Source of the DNA: Arabidopsis thaliana
Lineage: Eukaryota; Streptophyta; Magnoliopsida; Brassicales; Brassicaceae
NCBI RefSeq assembly: GCF_000001735.4
Contig: NC_003070.9
Location: forward strand, 28,877,971-28,941,970
Length of the DNA stretch: 64,000 nt
Direction: 5' to 3'
Part shown: in pieces, positions 12,801 to 24,736 of the stretch
Numbering within the stretch: the stretch's first letter is position 1
How the letters are laid out: the number at the start of each line of letters is the position of its first letter
Translations under genes and position numbers: made by a program
The notes under the pieces: model-generated
What the model saw: the letters and a program-made list of their open reading frames with translations, nothing else
Told to the model about the DNA's origin: nothing
Database searches by the model: none

Positions 12801-14140
12801 AAATTAAGCAAACAATATCCAAAAAAGTGTGGAGACTGGACATCTTCTTATAAGTCTTCTTCCGAATTCTCTTTAGGTGTTAAGGGCTTTATTACACGTG
12901 GACGCATACATTTCTGTTGCCATAATATTTTCAAAGTATTACTGAATTGATAAAACAATTATGGTTGTGTTCAATACTCTATTGGCTAGATTTTCCTGCT
13001 TTTTAAGGATATTTGATTTGTTAGAAGAGATGAAATTGTCTAAGACCATACATCAAAATCTTTCTATCTTTTTCTTGTTTTGGTGAAATGATCTTTCTCT
13101 AAGCAGTTTTTTCATCTTTACATGTTACATTTAGAATTTCACCAACAATAAAATGTTCAAATCCATTTCCGAGCCTAAGCTAATATAGGAAAAAGTAGCC
13201 GGAAATTGTTTTGGACCGACCCGATAAACAACAAGGCCGACATAGCCTCTTGTTTCTATGCGTACGATTTAATAATGCAACCATGAAACTAGAATTTCAA
13301 TACTATAATTTTATTATAAATTCATTCTTTTTTTTTTACAGGTAACCAGAGCTGGTGTAAGTTGTGCCGTTCAATGCTTTACAAATTATTGATTGCTAAT
13401 TTATTAATAACTAGATTTTAATCTGCGGTACACCGCGAGAATAATTTATTTTTTAAATTAATATATATAAAAGTTTGCAAATTGTATATTTCTATAAAAT
13501 GTTTTTATTTTATAGTTTACAATTGTTATTAAGTAACGTTCTGTCAAATCTGTCCCGCCAACTCGTCCTGTAAAAAAAACTCATTTATTTTATTAATGTT
13601 GATCTTACTTATGATATGTTTATGAATTATTGTCTAAATATTTTGTAATTTTGTAGTAATTAAATGCTATCAAATATCTATGCGGCTTCATGATTATAAT
13701 CATGCCGAAAAGCAATATCAAAAACGATAATTTTGTAGTAATTAAATGATATTAAATATTTTGGAAGTTTTATTTTAGTAATTAATTGTGTAGTTAAAGT
13801 AGAAAGATTTTGAGAAGATTGTTAAATATCAAATATTTAATTAGAAGATTTTCTTTCTAATTATAAAAAATAATTATTAAATGTCAGTGACAGCCATTGT
13901 AAATAAATCTTAACTCCATGACTTATTTCACAAAATGACTGTAAAAATATATATATAGATATTAAGTAGGTTTAAACAATTATGAATCTATGAAAAATGC
14001 GTATGTCGAGTCTTTCTAATACAAAACTTCATACAAATAATGACCAAAGAGAATATAAAATAGTCAATTATGAAAATATTCAAATGATAAGCAGACAAGT
14101 AGGTGACTCAGCGCATTAAGCAACCCAAGGACAAAATGGG
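12801..14140. other. Intergenic, AT-rich, contains the Helitron-like end
   Basis: No coding potential. From about 13440 to 14090 the sequence is very AT-rich and is probably Helitron body or decayed repeat. The last 150 bases before the next gene are presumably its promoter. Confidence 0.45.
13411..13442 (-). mobile_element. Helitron-like 3' terminus
   Basis: Read on the minus strand, a small GC hairpin with arms GCGG/CCGC (13424-13435) is followed by an AT spacer and terminal CTAG at 13414-13411, then a T. A hairpin followed by CTRR and a flanking T is the known 3' end of Helitrons, which insert between A and T. The element body would lie to the right, towards 14.1 kb. I could not fix a 5' TC end, so the full length is unknown. 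Confidence 0.45.
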
Positions 14141-14324
14141 AACTATATATTATTTCCCTTTTCTTCACCACTCTCCTTCCGATACCCAAAACCGGAACCA
14201 ATGACAACGCATACCAATGGCGCATTCTCATACTTTTCCGATTTTACCCTTTAGTTTTCCCACAATTCTCGATTAGACCATTTCTCTCCGCCGCCGAAAC
14301 CTACGGAGAAGGAAGAGAAAAACC

Positions 14325-15449
14325 ATGGAATCGTCTCCGGTAAACTGTCTTCCACCTGATTCTCTCCACCAGATCTTCTCATCTCTTCCTATTCGTGATA
14401 TCATGATCTGCAGATCCGTCTGCAAGTTCTTCAACCAGCTTTTGACCTCTCAGTGTTTCATAGAGATTATCTCAACTCGTCCGCCGTTGAATCTACTCGC
14501 TCTCCGACCTCCTCATCACCACCACAGTCACCGTCACAGCGGAAACGGACACGCAACGAATATCCGACCGTACATCCATGTATATGATCCAGAGCAGAAT
14601 CAATGGTTCAGATTCAATCTCGATTTCCTCCCTTTCCGATCTCCTCAGCCTGTAGCTTCTTCAAGCGGATTGATCTATCTTTGGGGAGATTCGATTGATT
14701 TAGCTGAATCTAGCAAATCGCTCGTCGCTTGTAATCCGTTAACTCGGCAGTTCAAGGTTTTGCCTCAGCTTGGCTCAGCTTGGTCACGCCATGGTACTGT
14801 TCTTGTTGATTCGGTGAATCGAGTCATGGTGCTCACTGAGCTCGCTGCGTTGTATTACTCAGGTACTGTAGTTGCTAACCAATGGCTCAAATTCTCGTCG
14901 AATTTACCATCGAAACCTAGAAGTCCTGTGTTAATGTCTAGCTCGGTTTTCGCATTGTGTGATGTTGGATCTCCATGGAGAAGTCAATGGAAGCTTTTCT
15001 CATGTAAATTGACGAATCTCACAATCACTCATACCAATTGGGTTTGCTTGGAGAAACATGAATGGGGTGATATATTCGATATCATCAAACGACCGCGTTT
15101 ATTGCGCGGTAACGGTGATTCTAAGCTTCTTATGATCGGTGGATTGAAATCGACGTTTTCGTTGAACCCGGCTTGTTCAACGATTCTGATACTTAGGCTT
15201 GATCTAGAAAGCTTGGAGTGGGAAGAAGCAGGTAGAATGCCGTTAGAGATGTACCGAGGTTTTCAAGAATCGAGTAAGTTTAAAGTTTTTGGAGGTGGAG
15301 ATAGGGTTTACTTCTCTGCTAAAAGGATGGGGAAGCTTGCAATGTGGGATTGTTGGCAAGGTTGGAGATGGATTGAGGGCGTCCCTGGTTATGCAGATGG
15401 ATTGTGTCGAGGTTTTGTGTTTGATGCTAAGCTTACATTGATGCCATGA
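14325..15449 (+). CDS. F-box protein, single exon (374 aa)
   Basis: One uninterrupted frame. Residues about 6-48 are a clear F-box (NCLPPDSLHQIFSSLPIRDI, then CRSVCKFFNQLL), expected to bind an ASK protein in an SCF ubiquitin ligase. Residues 63-72 are a His-rich insert. The remainder has beta-propeller-like features seen in F-box/kelch proteins: WFRFNLDFLP, GLIYLWGD, a CNPLTRQFKVLP phrase typical of plant F-box-associated domains, and LRLDLESLEWEEAGRMP near residue 300. Kelch signatures are weak. The start is the first ATG after a leader rich in CTC/CCG and has a good context (AACCATGG). I believe this is At1g76920; the substrate is unknown. The gene ends at TGA 15447-15449. Confidence 0.93.
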   Translation: MESSPVNCLPPDSLHQIFSSLPIRDIMICRSVCKFFNQLLTSQCFIEIISTRPPLNLLALRPPHHHHSHRHSGNGHATNIRPYIHVYDPEQNQWFRFNLDFLPFRSPQPVASSSGLIYLWGDSIDLAESSKSLVACNPLTRQFKVLPQLGSAWSRHGTVLVDSVNRVMVLTELAALYYSGTVVANQWLKFSSNLPSKPRSPVLMSSSVFALCDVGSPWRSQWKLFSCKLTNLTITHTNWVCLEKHEWGDIFDIIKRPRLLRGNGDSKLLMIGGLKSTFSLNPACSTILILRLDLESLEWEEAGRMPLEMYRGFQESSKFKVFGGGDRVYFSAKRMGKLAMWDCWQGWRWIEGVPGYADGLCRGFVFDAKLTLMP

Positions 15450-15699
15450 CAACAGAAAAAAAGGTCCGTTTGTGTTCGTTGCGCATTATTATTCCATAGA
15501 AGGAAGGAATCTGTATCTCTCTGTTTATGATTATTTACTGATTTTCTGTATTTGATTGTATGAATGTATCTGCTTCTTTGTTGTTACTGTTCTTAAGCTG
15601 TTGTATCACTGTTTCTCTATGTGCTTTGTGTTTGTTTTCTTGTAATCCAGACTGTTTGTAAAACTGTTAAATGGAATGTGATACGATTGTAGTCTTGCT

Positions 15700-17400
15700 T
15701 TGTGATTGCCTTAAGCTTCAACCTTTGATATGTGATCATCTTGGTTTTGTTAGGAATTTCAGTTATGGGTTCACAGAGAATTGTATAAAGTTGAAACTTG
15801 AAACCATGTTTCCTCTTTGAATCCCTAAAACTACAAATAAGTGTATATGGATATGGTTCAGAACATATCCATATTGAGAGAATCATTCACTTTTGATGTC
15901 ACCAAGCAATTTCTTGTCCATTGAAACTGATCTCCTTCTTAGTCAATTCTGACACCAATCATATGTATGTTTGATGTAATCACTTCATAAATTATATCAA
16001 TGATGTTATCATTAGCTTGAAACTGAAGGAAGGTGCTTGATGATGCAGATTTGCTCATACTTAATGATATTTATGTCACATAAGTCAAAATGGGTCCATA
16101 ATTTATGCAATGTGTCATGCACCATTATGTTTCATTCTATAGATGGTCGAACAAAATCATCACAATGCGTCCATCAAATTGAGAAACATTTATTCGGGAT
16201 GTAGTAACTAAGATTATAATTTAATCAACGGTTAAAGATTCTTGCTGTACTGATCAAAACAGCCATATATGTGGAATCCGGTGGATTTATGTGAAAGAGT
16301 CGGAGAGAGTTATCTTCGGCAATGAGGGTCAAGAACAAAGACGATGCGGATCCAAAAAATATAGTTGACTTGACTAATGTTAATGTATGCAAAGAGTAAA
16401 AGAGATGAAAAAGAAAGACAGATAGTCTAAGACCTAAGTCCGAATGAGACATATAATTTACGGAAAACCCCGACAATAATAAGATTATAAACGAACAAAC
16501 AAACATGTACAGATTATACATGTCTTATTCTTACATAGATTTTAATTTTGCAATAGTCAAATACTCCGTATTTTCTTATGATTTTCTCTCTAACCACTTA
16601 AATAATTTCAAGACAAGAAGTATGAAGACCTGCCTCCTTTTTCCAAAATAGCTTAAGGTAACCAATAATGCAGAAATATACTTTTTTTTTGTTCAAAAAA
16701 ATAATGCAGAAATATACTACCACTTGATTCAAATGAATAATTGAATGTAATTGATATATCAGAAAAATGAAGAAATACAAAAACAATGATGAATCCAAAT
16801 ACGAAATTACAGAAGAAACAAACACATAAAAATAAAAACGAGAATGTATAGTCTTTTTACCCAAGCCGAGATATACTACTAAGCATGAAATAAACTAATA
16901 GTCACAAAATACTTGACACTTGATCACTTGCATAGATTTGCTTTCCTTATTTATATAATTAATCTATGTTGAAAAACAAGTTTCCTTTGTTCTGAGAAGC
17001 AAGAGGAAGGCACGTGAGGTGTATCACACGGTACGGCATAAGTCAACTGCGATTCTATTAGAGCCGTTGACCTCAAGGCATATTATGATCTCCTTACCGT
17101 CAACAGACTCGGTTTTTGTTTGTTTGTGTCTGGCCAAACTAAGACTCGATTAAGAGGATGTACTTAGACAGAAGTACGACGACTGTTGACCAGTTTTAAC
17201 TAAAACACATTTTCAGTTTCCTCGATGATGTTAACGTTTATCTATATATCCTTATAGAGAAATTGATATTGATGGTTCATTTTAGAATTTCATAGCTGCT
17301 AATTAAAATTTGGGATAGTGGAGCAGGAAAAATGAAAAGAAACTCATACTTTTATTTAATTGAACAACCAAACTTTGATATTGAAGGATTTGAAGCAAAA
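15700..17400. other. Intergenic region between convergent genes, no gene seen
   Basis: This lies after the 3' end of the F-box gene and before the 3' end of EXT4, which point at each other. ORFs here are short and of random composition. Nothing recognisable. Confidence 0.5.
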
Positions 17401-17633
17401 AACAGGACTTCTACTTACAAACATATAACTGATTTGCATGCATGAAGGGATCACACTCATTAACATGTTTGAAGTTTATTACAGTAACGTATTTATAAAT
17501 AAAGAAAAGACATTAAAATGGGAAACTTTCTCTTTTGACATATGTATCCGTTTCAATTCTCCCGTCAACGATCTTGTGTCTTTTATTATATCACCAAACG
17601 ATTCTTTGTTTTCTTGTGTATCGTCGTCGACTC

Positions 17634-17728
17634 CTGCAAAAATATATGAGATATGTTAACATAAGAAATAATAGGTTACTAGATTTGATTGAAGTGTAGC
17701 ATTGTAAAGTATGAGAAATAATAATTAC
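17634..17728 (-). other. Probable intron in the 3' UTR of EXT4
   Basis: On the minus strand a donor, GGTAATTATT, begins 22 bases after the EXT4 stop codon (17728), and a TTTTTGCAG acceptor ends at 17634. An intron this close after the stop (under 50-55 nt) would not be expected to trigger nonsense-mediated decay. Inferred from splice-site quality alone. Confidence 0.5.
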
Positions 17729-17749
17729 CATTAGAGACGATTAAGTAAT

Positions 17750-18883
17750 CTAGTAGTGAGGAGGAGGTGGTGATTTGTAAAGGTAGGGTTGGTGTGGAGG
17801 TGAGTAGTGGTGTACTGGAGGAGGAGGAGAATGGTATACCGTAGGGGGAGAGTAATGGACCGGAGGAGGAGGAGATTTGTATTCGTAGTGCTTCTTGGGT
17901 GGTGGTGGGGAGTGGTATACAACTGGAGGAGGTGAGTAGTGAACCGGTGGTGGTGGAGAGTGGTATACGACTGGAGGAGGTGAGTAGTGAACCGGTGGTG
18001 GTGGAGAGTGGTATACGACTGGAGGAGGAGAGTAGTGAACCGGTGGTGGTGGGGAGTGATATACTACGGGAGGAGGAGAGTAGTGAACCGGTGGTGGTGG
18101 GGAATGGTATACTACGGGAGGAGGAGAGTAGTGAACCGGTGGTGGTGGAGACTTGTAAACTGGAGGAGGGGAGTAGTACTTAACTGGTGGTGGAGGAGAC
18201 TTGTAAACCGGAGGAGGCGAGTAGTGCTTAACCGGTGGTGGCGGGGACTTGTAAACCGGAGGAGGGGAGTAGTATTTAACTGGTGGTGGTGGGGACTTGT
18301 AAACCGGAGGAGGCGAGTAGTGCTTAACCGGTGGTGGTGGGGACTTGTAAACCGGAGGAGGGGAGTAGTATTTAACTGGTGGTGGTGGGGACTTGTAAAC
18401 CGGAGGAGGGGAGTAATGCTTAACCGGTGGTGGGGGAGACTTGTAAACCGGAGGAGGGGAGTAGTGCTTAACCGGTGGTGGGGGAGACTTGTAAACCGGA
18501 GGAGGGGAGTAGTGCTTAACCGGTGGTGGGGGAGACTTGTAAACCGGAGGAGGGGAGTAGTGCTTAACCGGTGGTGGGGGAGACTTGTAAACCGGTGGTG
18601 GGGGAGACTTGTAAACCGGAGGAGGGGAGTAGTACTTAACCGGTGGTGGGGGAGACTTGTAAACCGGAGGAGGCGAGTAGTGCTTAACCGGTGGTGGTGG
18701 GGACTTGTAAACGGGAGGAGGCGAGTAGTGCTTAACCGGTGGTGGTGGGGACTTGTAAACAGGAGGAGGAGAGTAATGCTTAACCGGTGGTGGAGGGGAA
18801 GAGTAGAAGTAATTTGCGGTGGTTTGAGAGACAAAAGCAAGGGAGAATGCTAAGACAAGGAAAGAGGCCATTGGTGCCCCCAT
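17750..18883 (-). CDS. EXT4: Extensin 4, cell-wall hydroxyproline-rich glycoprotein
   Basis: The single frame codes 377 aa. A signal peptide (about 1-24, MASFLVLAFSLAFVSQTTA) leads to the wall. The rest is almost entirely extensin repeat: 13 copies of the 16-residue unit SPPPPVKHYSPPPVYK (H/Y variable), one short SPPPPVYK, then five SPPPPVHYSPPPVVYH units and a few diverged C-terminal units. Ser-Pro4 blocks are sites of proline hydroxylation and arabinosylation. The Tyr-containing motifs, VYK and the local YY, are where peroxidase cross-links form in the wall. A second in-frame ATG at codon 5 is the usual extensin start and may be the real one. TATA box on this strand: 18946-18939. I recognise this as EXT4 (also called ATEXT1), At1g76930; EXT3 (At1g21310) is its paralogue. 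Confidence 0.95.
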   Translation of the reverse strand: MGAPMASFLVLAFSLAFVSQTTANYFYSSPPPPVKHYSPPPVYKSPPPPVKHYSPPPVYKSPPPPVKHYSPPPVYKSPPPPVKYYSPPPVYKSPPPPVYKSPPPPVKHYSPPPVYKSPPPPVKHYSPPPVYKSPPPPVKHYSPPPVYKSPPPPVKHYSPPPVYKSPPPPVKYYSPPPVYKSPPPPVKHYSPPPVYKSPPPPVKYYSPPPVYKSPPPPVKHYSPPPVYKSPPPPVKYYSPPPVYKSPPPPVHYSPPPVVYHSPPPPVHYSPPPVVYHSPPPPVHYSPPPVVYHSPPPPVHYSPPPVVYHSPPPPVHYSPPPVVYHSPPPPKKHYEYKSPPPPVHYSPPTVYHSPPPPVHHYSPPHQPYLYKSPPPPHY

Positions 18884-18938
18884 TGTGTTATGTGTTTTGC
18901 TTTGTGTTTGATGCTCTTACTCTCTCCCGTTAGCATCC

Positions 18939-18946
18939 TTTATATA
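18939..18946 (-). promoter_or_regulatory. TATA box of EXT4
   Basis: TATATAAA on the minus strand, about 56 bases before the first ATG, followed by a short CT-rich leader. Spacing fits a transcription start around 18915. Confidence 0.7.
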
Positions 18947-18959
18947 GCTTCTCACATTT

Positions 18960-21900
18960 ACATTTTATCCCTTTTTACGACTATCTCTCATGGTAGTAAA
19001 TTTGTGTCCTGTTGTGTGTAAGCAATACAAAAAAAGACATTGACTATATTAATAATACAAAGAAAGAAAATGAGGTTAGTCTCCCTCGCTCGGGTTTCAT
19101 TATTGATTCTCTTCTTCCCTTCTATTATTTTCGGTCGTAGTTGATCGACATGTTCTGAATGTTCCGAACGTATAAAATCACATATAATATAGAGAACATT
19201 GAATCTAAAGATAACAGGATTATACCAAAAAAGAAGAAGAAGAAAACAAAAATCTAAAGCTAACAGAATTTAAGTATGAAATATGTTAACCAAACAAAAC
19301 TACAAGAATTGATCGAGAGGTAGATCGGCCTGAAGAAAGATCATATGAGAGGATAATACATCCATTTCTGAGTATGGTAAATGTTAACAGTTACTTCATT
19401 TAACAGCACATGAAATTCTAGAAACGAGGCCATATGGTATGATATGATCATATGTTAACAGTTGTGTACACATTTTTGCAACGTCTGCAATCCGATAATA
19501 ACTTATGTCTCTACAATGTTTGCACAATCCACAAAATAATCTCATGGATATTTAGCTTCCCACTAAATTTCTTAAACCTATTATGTGTTTCAAACTTTCA
19601 ATGCCAAGTTGTGCTTTCATCACCCAAAATAATGTATTGAAAGATTTAGTGGCGAATGAAAACTAATATTCCAAATTATCTTATGATTTACATGTTCATC
19701 GCAAAACGAAATACGAATTCTAAGCAAAAAAATAAAAAATAAATAAAGAAGTAACGCGTTAAGGTCTTGAAGATATAGGCGGCCTAGTTGACTATAGAAG
19801 GAACATTGAAGTAGAAAGATGTCCGTCATGTACTAGATTCTCTTTCGTGCCGGTGACAGTCAATTTTGATTAACTTCTTACTTTTGTTTTTAGGTTTTTA
19901 ATTCATATGTTTTCTATTACTCTTACACGTTTCTTTTGTCATTACGCTTATTAATCCCTCGCAACTCTTAAATTTATCTAATTATTAATTAGTCTAACAT
20001 TAATTCAAACCTAAATACATTTTACGATCAAGACAACATATTGTAACTTGTGGTGAATTTTGTTTTAGCTGCTTGCTTGTGAATGATGTAAACAACTCAA
20101 CGATAAAGGCCATAACATATTGACAATATTTATATTGTTTTTCATATAATGTTAACAGATTGGGAATTATCTTATCACGAACAGGTGTTTTAGAAATGTA
20201 TAAGGAGGAGGATAATCCAATTTAAGGCTAAGATCGAAAATAGGTCAATAAACTATAATATCGAAACTTGGTCAACATAAGCCAATATAACATCTTTGAT
20301 AATAAAATTAAATGGGATTTTTTCTTTTGATTTTTATCAAATGGGTAAGTAAACCAGCTGGATTATGATATAGACAAATCAACAACTTAACATTCTATAT
20401 AGTATTTTTTCTCGAGATTTGACTATTTTGGTTAGGCGTCAAAAGTTCTATAACTAATCTTGACAATTTTGATATAGAAGAAATCGACTTCAAACAAAAT
20501 TACTATAATCACCGGCATTAATAATTTAGATCAGGTAAATTTAATTAGGTTTGAGTTATTTAGAAACAATACTAATGTTTGAATACAAAATATTTGTTCG
20601 GAAAGCATGAGAAAAATACGATCTGATATCAAATATGGTTGCCTTTTGAAGTTCAGTTAATAAGTAGTGATTATAACAAACATTAAACAGAAACATAATT
20701 CAAGAATACGGTTGCCTTTTGAAGTTTTGAGTTCAAATTTGTTTTATTCAAAAACGTTACTAGTGTTTTTAGGAAAATTAGGCAAATGCGAAACATCGTT
20801 TGGTACTTCAAAGTCCAAGCCAAGTACCAAAAAGGATAACAAAAGGAAAAAAAAAGTAAAAAAACAAAGAAGCTATTTGATTGATAAATGATAATATGTA
20901 ATTTCTAAGCTCCATATTCTTATTTTTATTTTTGTCAACAAAGCTGCTGGTTGATTTATTATCTTCTCTTCGGAGATAATATATTCATATCAACTAACTA
21001 TTAGCTACGTGTTGTTGATTTATTTTTATAAATAATAATAATATTATCATATATATACACCCAAATTCAAATGAATGGAAAAGAAAGAACACACATATAA
21101 TCGAACCATCTTAATTGTTACTATTCCCTGGTAAACACCTATGGAGTTTATTTTGTCGTATTGCACACTTTGCCCAGTGTTTCAAATTTTCAATAAATGA
21201 ATAAAAATTTGTCCCAATAAATCGCCAACTATTGGATTTAGTGATTCAACTTTATTTTGATACTCTTAGAGTATATTATATTTATACATATGGAATTTTA
21301 AAGTACCCTCGACAAAAAGAAAAATAATAATTATTTTTTTTAATTACTATTCTCATTTATATTTTTCTTTTCCAAGTGATGCCTTGTTTTTTCCTTACAT
21401 TCCTAATTAATTTTGAGACTATAACATAACATAAGTAATGTGAATGTTCATACCAAAGAATAATAATAATATGAATGTGTCAATGTGCTAAAGCAATAAT
21501 GAAATATATGGTATGTTACTGACATGTTCTAAGTTTTACTTTCTGTTTTATGTGTATATCTCAGCAAACATCACTACTTAGTACTTACTATTCGCTACAA
21601 CTTGTCTTAATGATCCCCCGCGTACTGAATTACGGACACGGTTCTCGTTTGTTCATAAAACGTAAATTATTAGAAACTAATCATTTTTCATATAAACAAA
21701 ATTATACTATTTAGAAAAAGAAAAAAGAAAAACAATTATACTATTTACCTAAAAATGATGGTCAACAATTTGTGTATTGATTTCTTCTCCTCCACACTCA
21801 TTTTTATATTAACAAAATACGAGCTTGTATTTTCATAATGATCTACCAAATAAATCAATGACTTTAAAGCAAAATTCCATGCAAAAGTTAAAGAAGTAAA

Positions 21901-24540
21901 GAGTCTTTTTTCCTCCAACATGGCTGATTCTGATTGATTTCTCATAAAAAATTGGGTTAGAAACTTAGAATCGTTAAAGCTGGTGATGGAAAGGCTCCCT
22001 CCATTACCGGAAAATTCACCTGAACAATTTTTTATTAATGGTTGTTTTGTAGTATTCTTGATGTTCATTTTTGATCGGTTTACGCTGAAACAATTACATC
22101 TGAACGTATATTTACTGCACCAAGTTTTTTTGTTCTACTACCTATCACATTGTATATATTATTTTGCATTTTGTTACTGAAGCATGTTATATTTGATCTT
22201 CGATATGTATAAATTGTAAAACATAATTATTTCTAATATTCATTTCTCATTGTAATGTGTGAAACTCTGAAATATTTTTTCTCGTGTGAAAGCATTGGAA
22301 GGGGTTGGTGGACTTCGTTTCTTCGTGGGGGGCCGCCAGAGCCCAGAGGTCTGCTAATTTAGCAGCCACTGCTAATAAGTCTTTCTGTATAGTTTTGTTA
22401 TTCATCCTTTTATTAGTTTTGTCTCCTCTCGAGAAAAATTCGTCCCTCTTATTTTTCTTTTTCATTTCTCAAAATGGATGATTGGAGTATTACTCCAAAT
22501 GTCTATAGAATCGGATCAGAGTTTCCTAGTAGCTAGTAATTCTGCATCGTACAAACAAATAGTTTTACCTTTTTGTTGTAGTTGTTAGGCAACAGTTTCT
22601 TTCAGTCATGACTTATGAGACATGACTCATGAGAGAGGTTATGATTAAAATTCCCCCAAATTAGGTAATAAAACACAAAGACGGATTCATATTCGAGACT
22701 TTTAAGTTAATAATTTACTATCACATAAGTCTTAAATTTAGAGGTTTCTTTTATTTTGTCTCAAATTTATAGGTCAGTTGAGAAAAGACTAGGCGATTAA
22801 TTGTGAAATGCACTACATGTACAAATCTTAGTAGGTTTTGACTACTGACTATTAGATCAAAGACCTAACGAAGATTATCTTGGTTTACGGAAATGAACAT
22901 TTTTGATAATAATAATAAAAAAAAGAACTTTGTCTTTTAACTTTGCTTACTTTCTTAATTTTTCACAAAACAAGTTTTTTTTCTTCATAAAAATGCATGC
23001 ATCTCTTTTTCTTCTTTAATGGAAATAGATAATACAGTAATCCCCTAAAGTTAGTCTTTCGTCATGCGAAATAACAAACACATGAAGAATGATTGATTAA
23101 TCACCGACTATGAAAAGTATACATATATATAGCAAATATAATCTAAAAAGACATTACCTCAATCTCATTAATTAACCTTTTCTCAACAACAAAAAATTGC
23201 CAATATTTTTAAAAAATCATGAAGGTGGATAAAAAACGTTATTTGGTTTAAAATCGTTTTTGGAAAAGGTTGAAAAGGAAACTAAAACACATTCAAGTAC
23301 GGTTATATTTTGATAAGCGACATCCAAATAGCCATACATTGTAGTGAACAGGTTTAAATAAGTATTAACAGACACAAATATAAAGTATGATCAGAATCCG
23401 AAGAAACTTAAGTTGTTTAATTTCTATATATTTAACTTTCCAGCTTCGGTATCATATCAAGTGTGAATTAGAACTCTATGATTGAGGAGACGACTCAACG
23501 AACTAGTGGCTAAAACAATACTTTAAAATACTGTCAACGATATTTTAGATATATAGAAAGTAGGCGTATTTTGTTTATTAACCTCAGCAGTAAATGTGGA
23601 TAAACATCGTGAAGGCTATGGACCTATGGCCTTTAACTCCTTATGAGCACGTTGTAGCATTTCGTAGGAAACACGTAAACAAAAACAAACTATGTCTCTA
23701 AAATCACAAACTATTGCTCCTAAAGTCTAAAAGGAAAAAAATATATATATATTAAGAAGTTAAAAACCATGAAAAGGGACAGACAACAAACATGGAAGAT
23801 GTTTGATATGTAATACGAACGTGAAACGAAGAAAAGCATCTGCCTTCGGATATTTGTGTGCTGTTGTTACTCTTCTGCAAAGAGATTAGTACCTTTTTCG
23901 AATAACTTTAACTTACATATATTGAAAACTCAAATTCTTATTATTATTGGCTAAAATTAGGACTGGTAAATAGTAAATCATGCACACTGCCATCAAAATC
24001 CTACCGGTTGATATGAGGTTTTAAGTCGAAATTAGGAGATTAATCCACAGCCCCGAAAGCAATCACGTCTCTTTTCTTGTCCATGTGTACTACATAAAGT
24101 TTACACAGTCAGACAATAAATGTAACAAGATAACATTACATAATTCGGACCACAAAGAAATCTATTAAACTTATCTCAGACATTATCAAGTCTTCCCAAA
24201 CTATGCCAAAAAAAAAAAGTCTTCCCCGTCGACACCATCTTCAAACACGTCTTCAAATAATACAGATAAACAAATATCTTTGAAAGACAACAAACATTTT
24301 TCCAAAATTGAAGAGAAGACAAAAAGGAGAGGAATACAAGTCAATAATATGAACTGAGAAAGATATACACTACTAGCCATAGATAAATCCTCTTTCATAA
24401 TGTATCAAGAATGTTTCGATATCTAAAACCAATCATTTTGTAATGAACATTTGAAATCAACAACACAACTTGATAACATGACATATGAGCTTGAAATCTA
24501 GGAAGGGAACAAAAACAGTATATATATGTTAAAAGAGTCT
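18960..24540. other. Gene-poor AT-rich region of about 5.6 kb, no gene seen
   Basis: No ORF with convincing composition. Noted: a direct repeat of about 25 bp (GGTTGCCTTTTGAAGTT core) at 20638 and 20709; many A/T tracts; and a more GC-rich island at about 22300-22390 (separate entry). It contains the EXT4 upstream region, which faces this interval, and the NSRa 3' flank. Confidence 0.5.
22290..22395. other. Short GC-richer island of unknown origin
   Basis: About 100 bases with roughly half G+C stand in DNA that is about 70% AT. The text (GGGGGGCCGCCAGAGCCCAG and neighbours) is unlike the flanks and reads open on the minus strand as LLAVAAKLADLWALAAPHEE. It could be a fragment of organelle DNA or of a gene. 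Not identified. Confidence 0.35.
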
Positions 24541-24736
24541 TTTTCAGTTTCTATAACCTCATATTCTACACTCTCCGCGCATCTTTGTTTCTCTCGACTC
24601 AGGTTGCTTCAAGGACATAAGTGATGTAATGTGCGATTTCATTGAGATTATACTTGGAAAGGGAGGATGTATATTTCCTTCAAAGGAGATACCACAAGTC
24701 ACCATTTGGTTGACGTACCACAATGTCCCTGAGTCA

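Noticed and set aside
17987-18853. 288-aa plus-strand ORF (RWWW/RRR repeats) and a 242-aa ORF in another minus frame
   Set aside because: Both are frames forced open by the EXT4 extensin repeat; composition is absurd for a protein and has no start context or splice support.
20638-20730. Direct repeat GGTTGCCTTTTGAAGTT at two places
   Set aside because: Real but short, and flanked by unrelated AT-rich DNA; no element ends could be drawn, so only noted in the intergenic entry.
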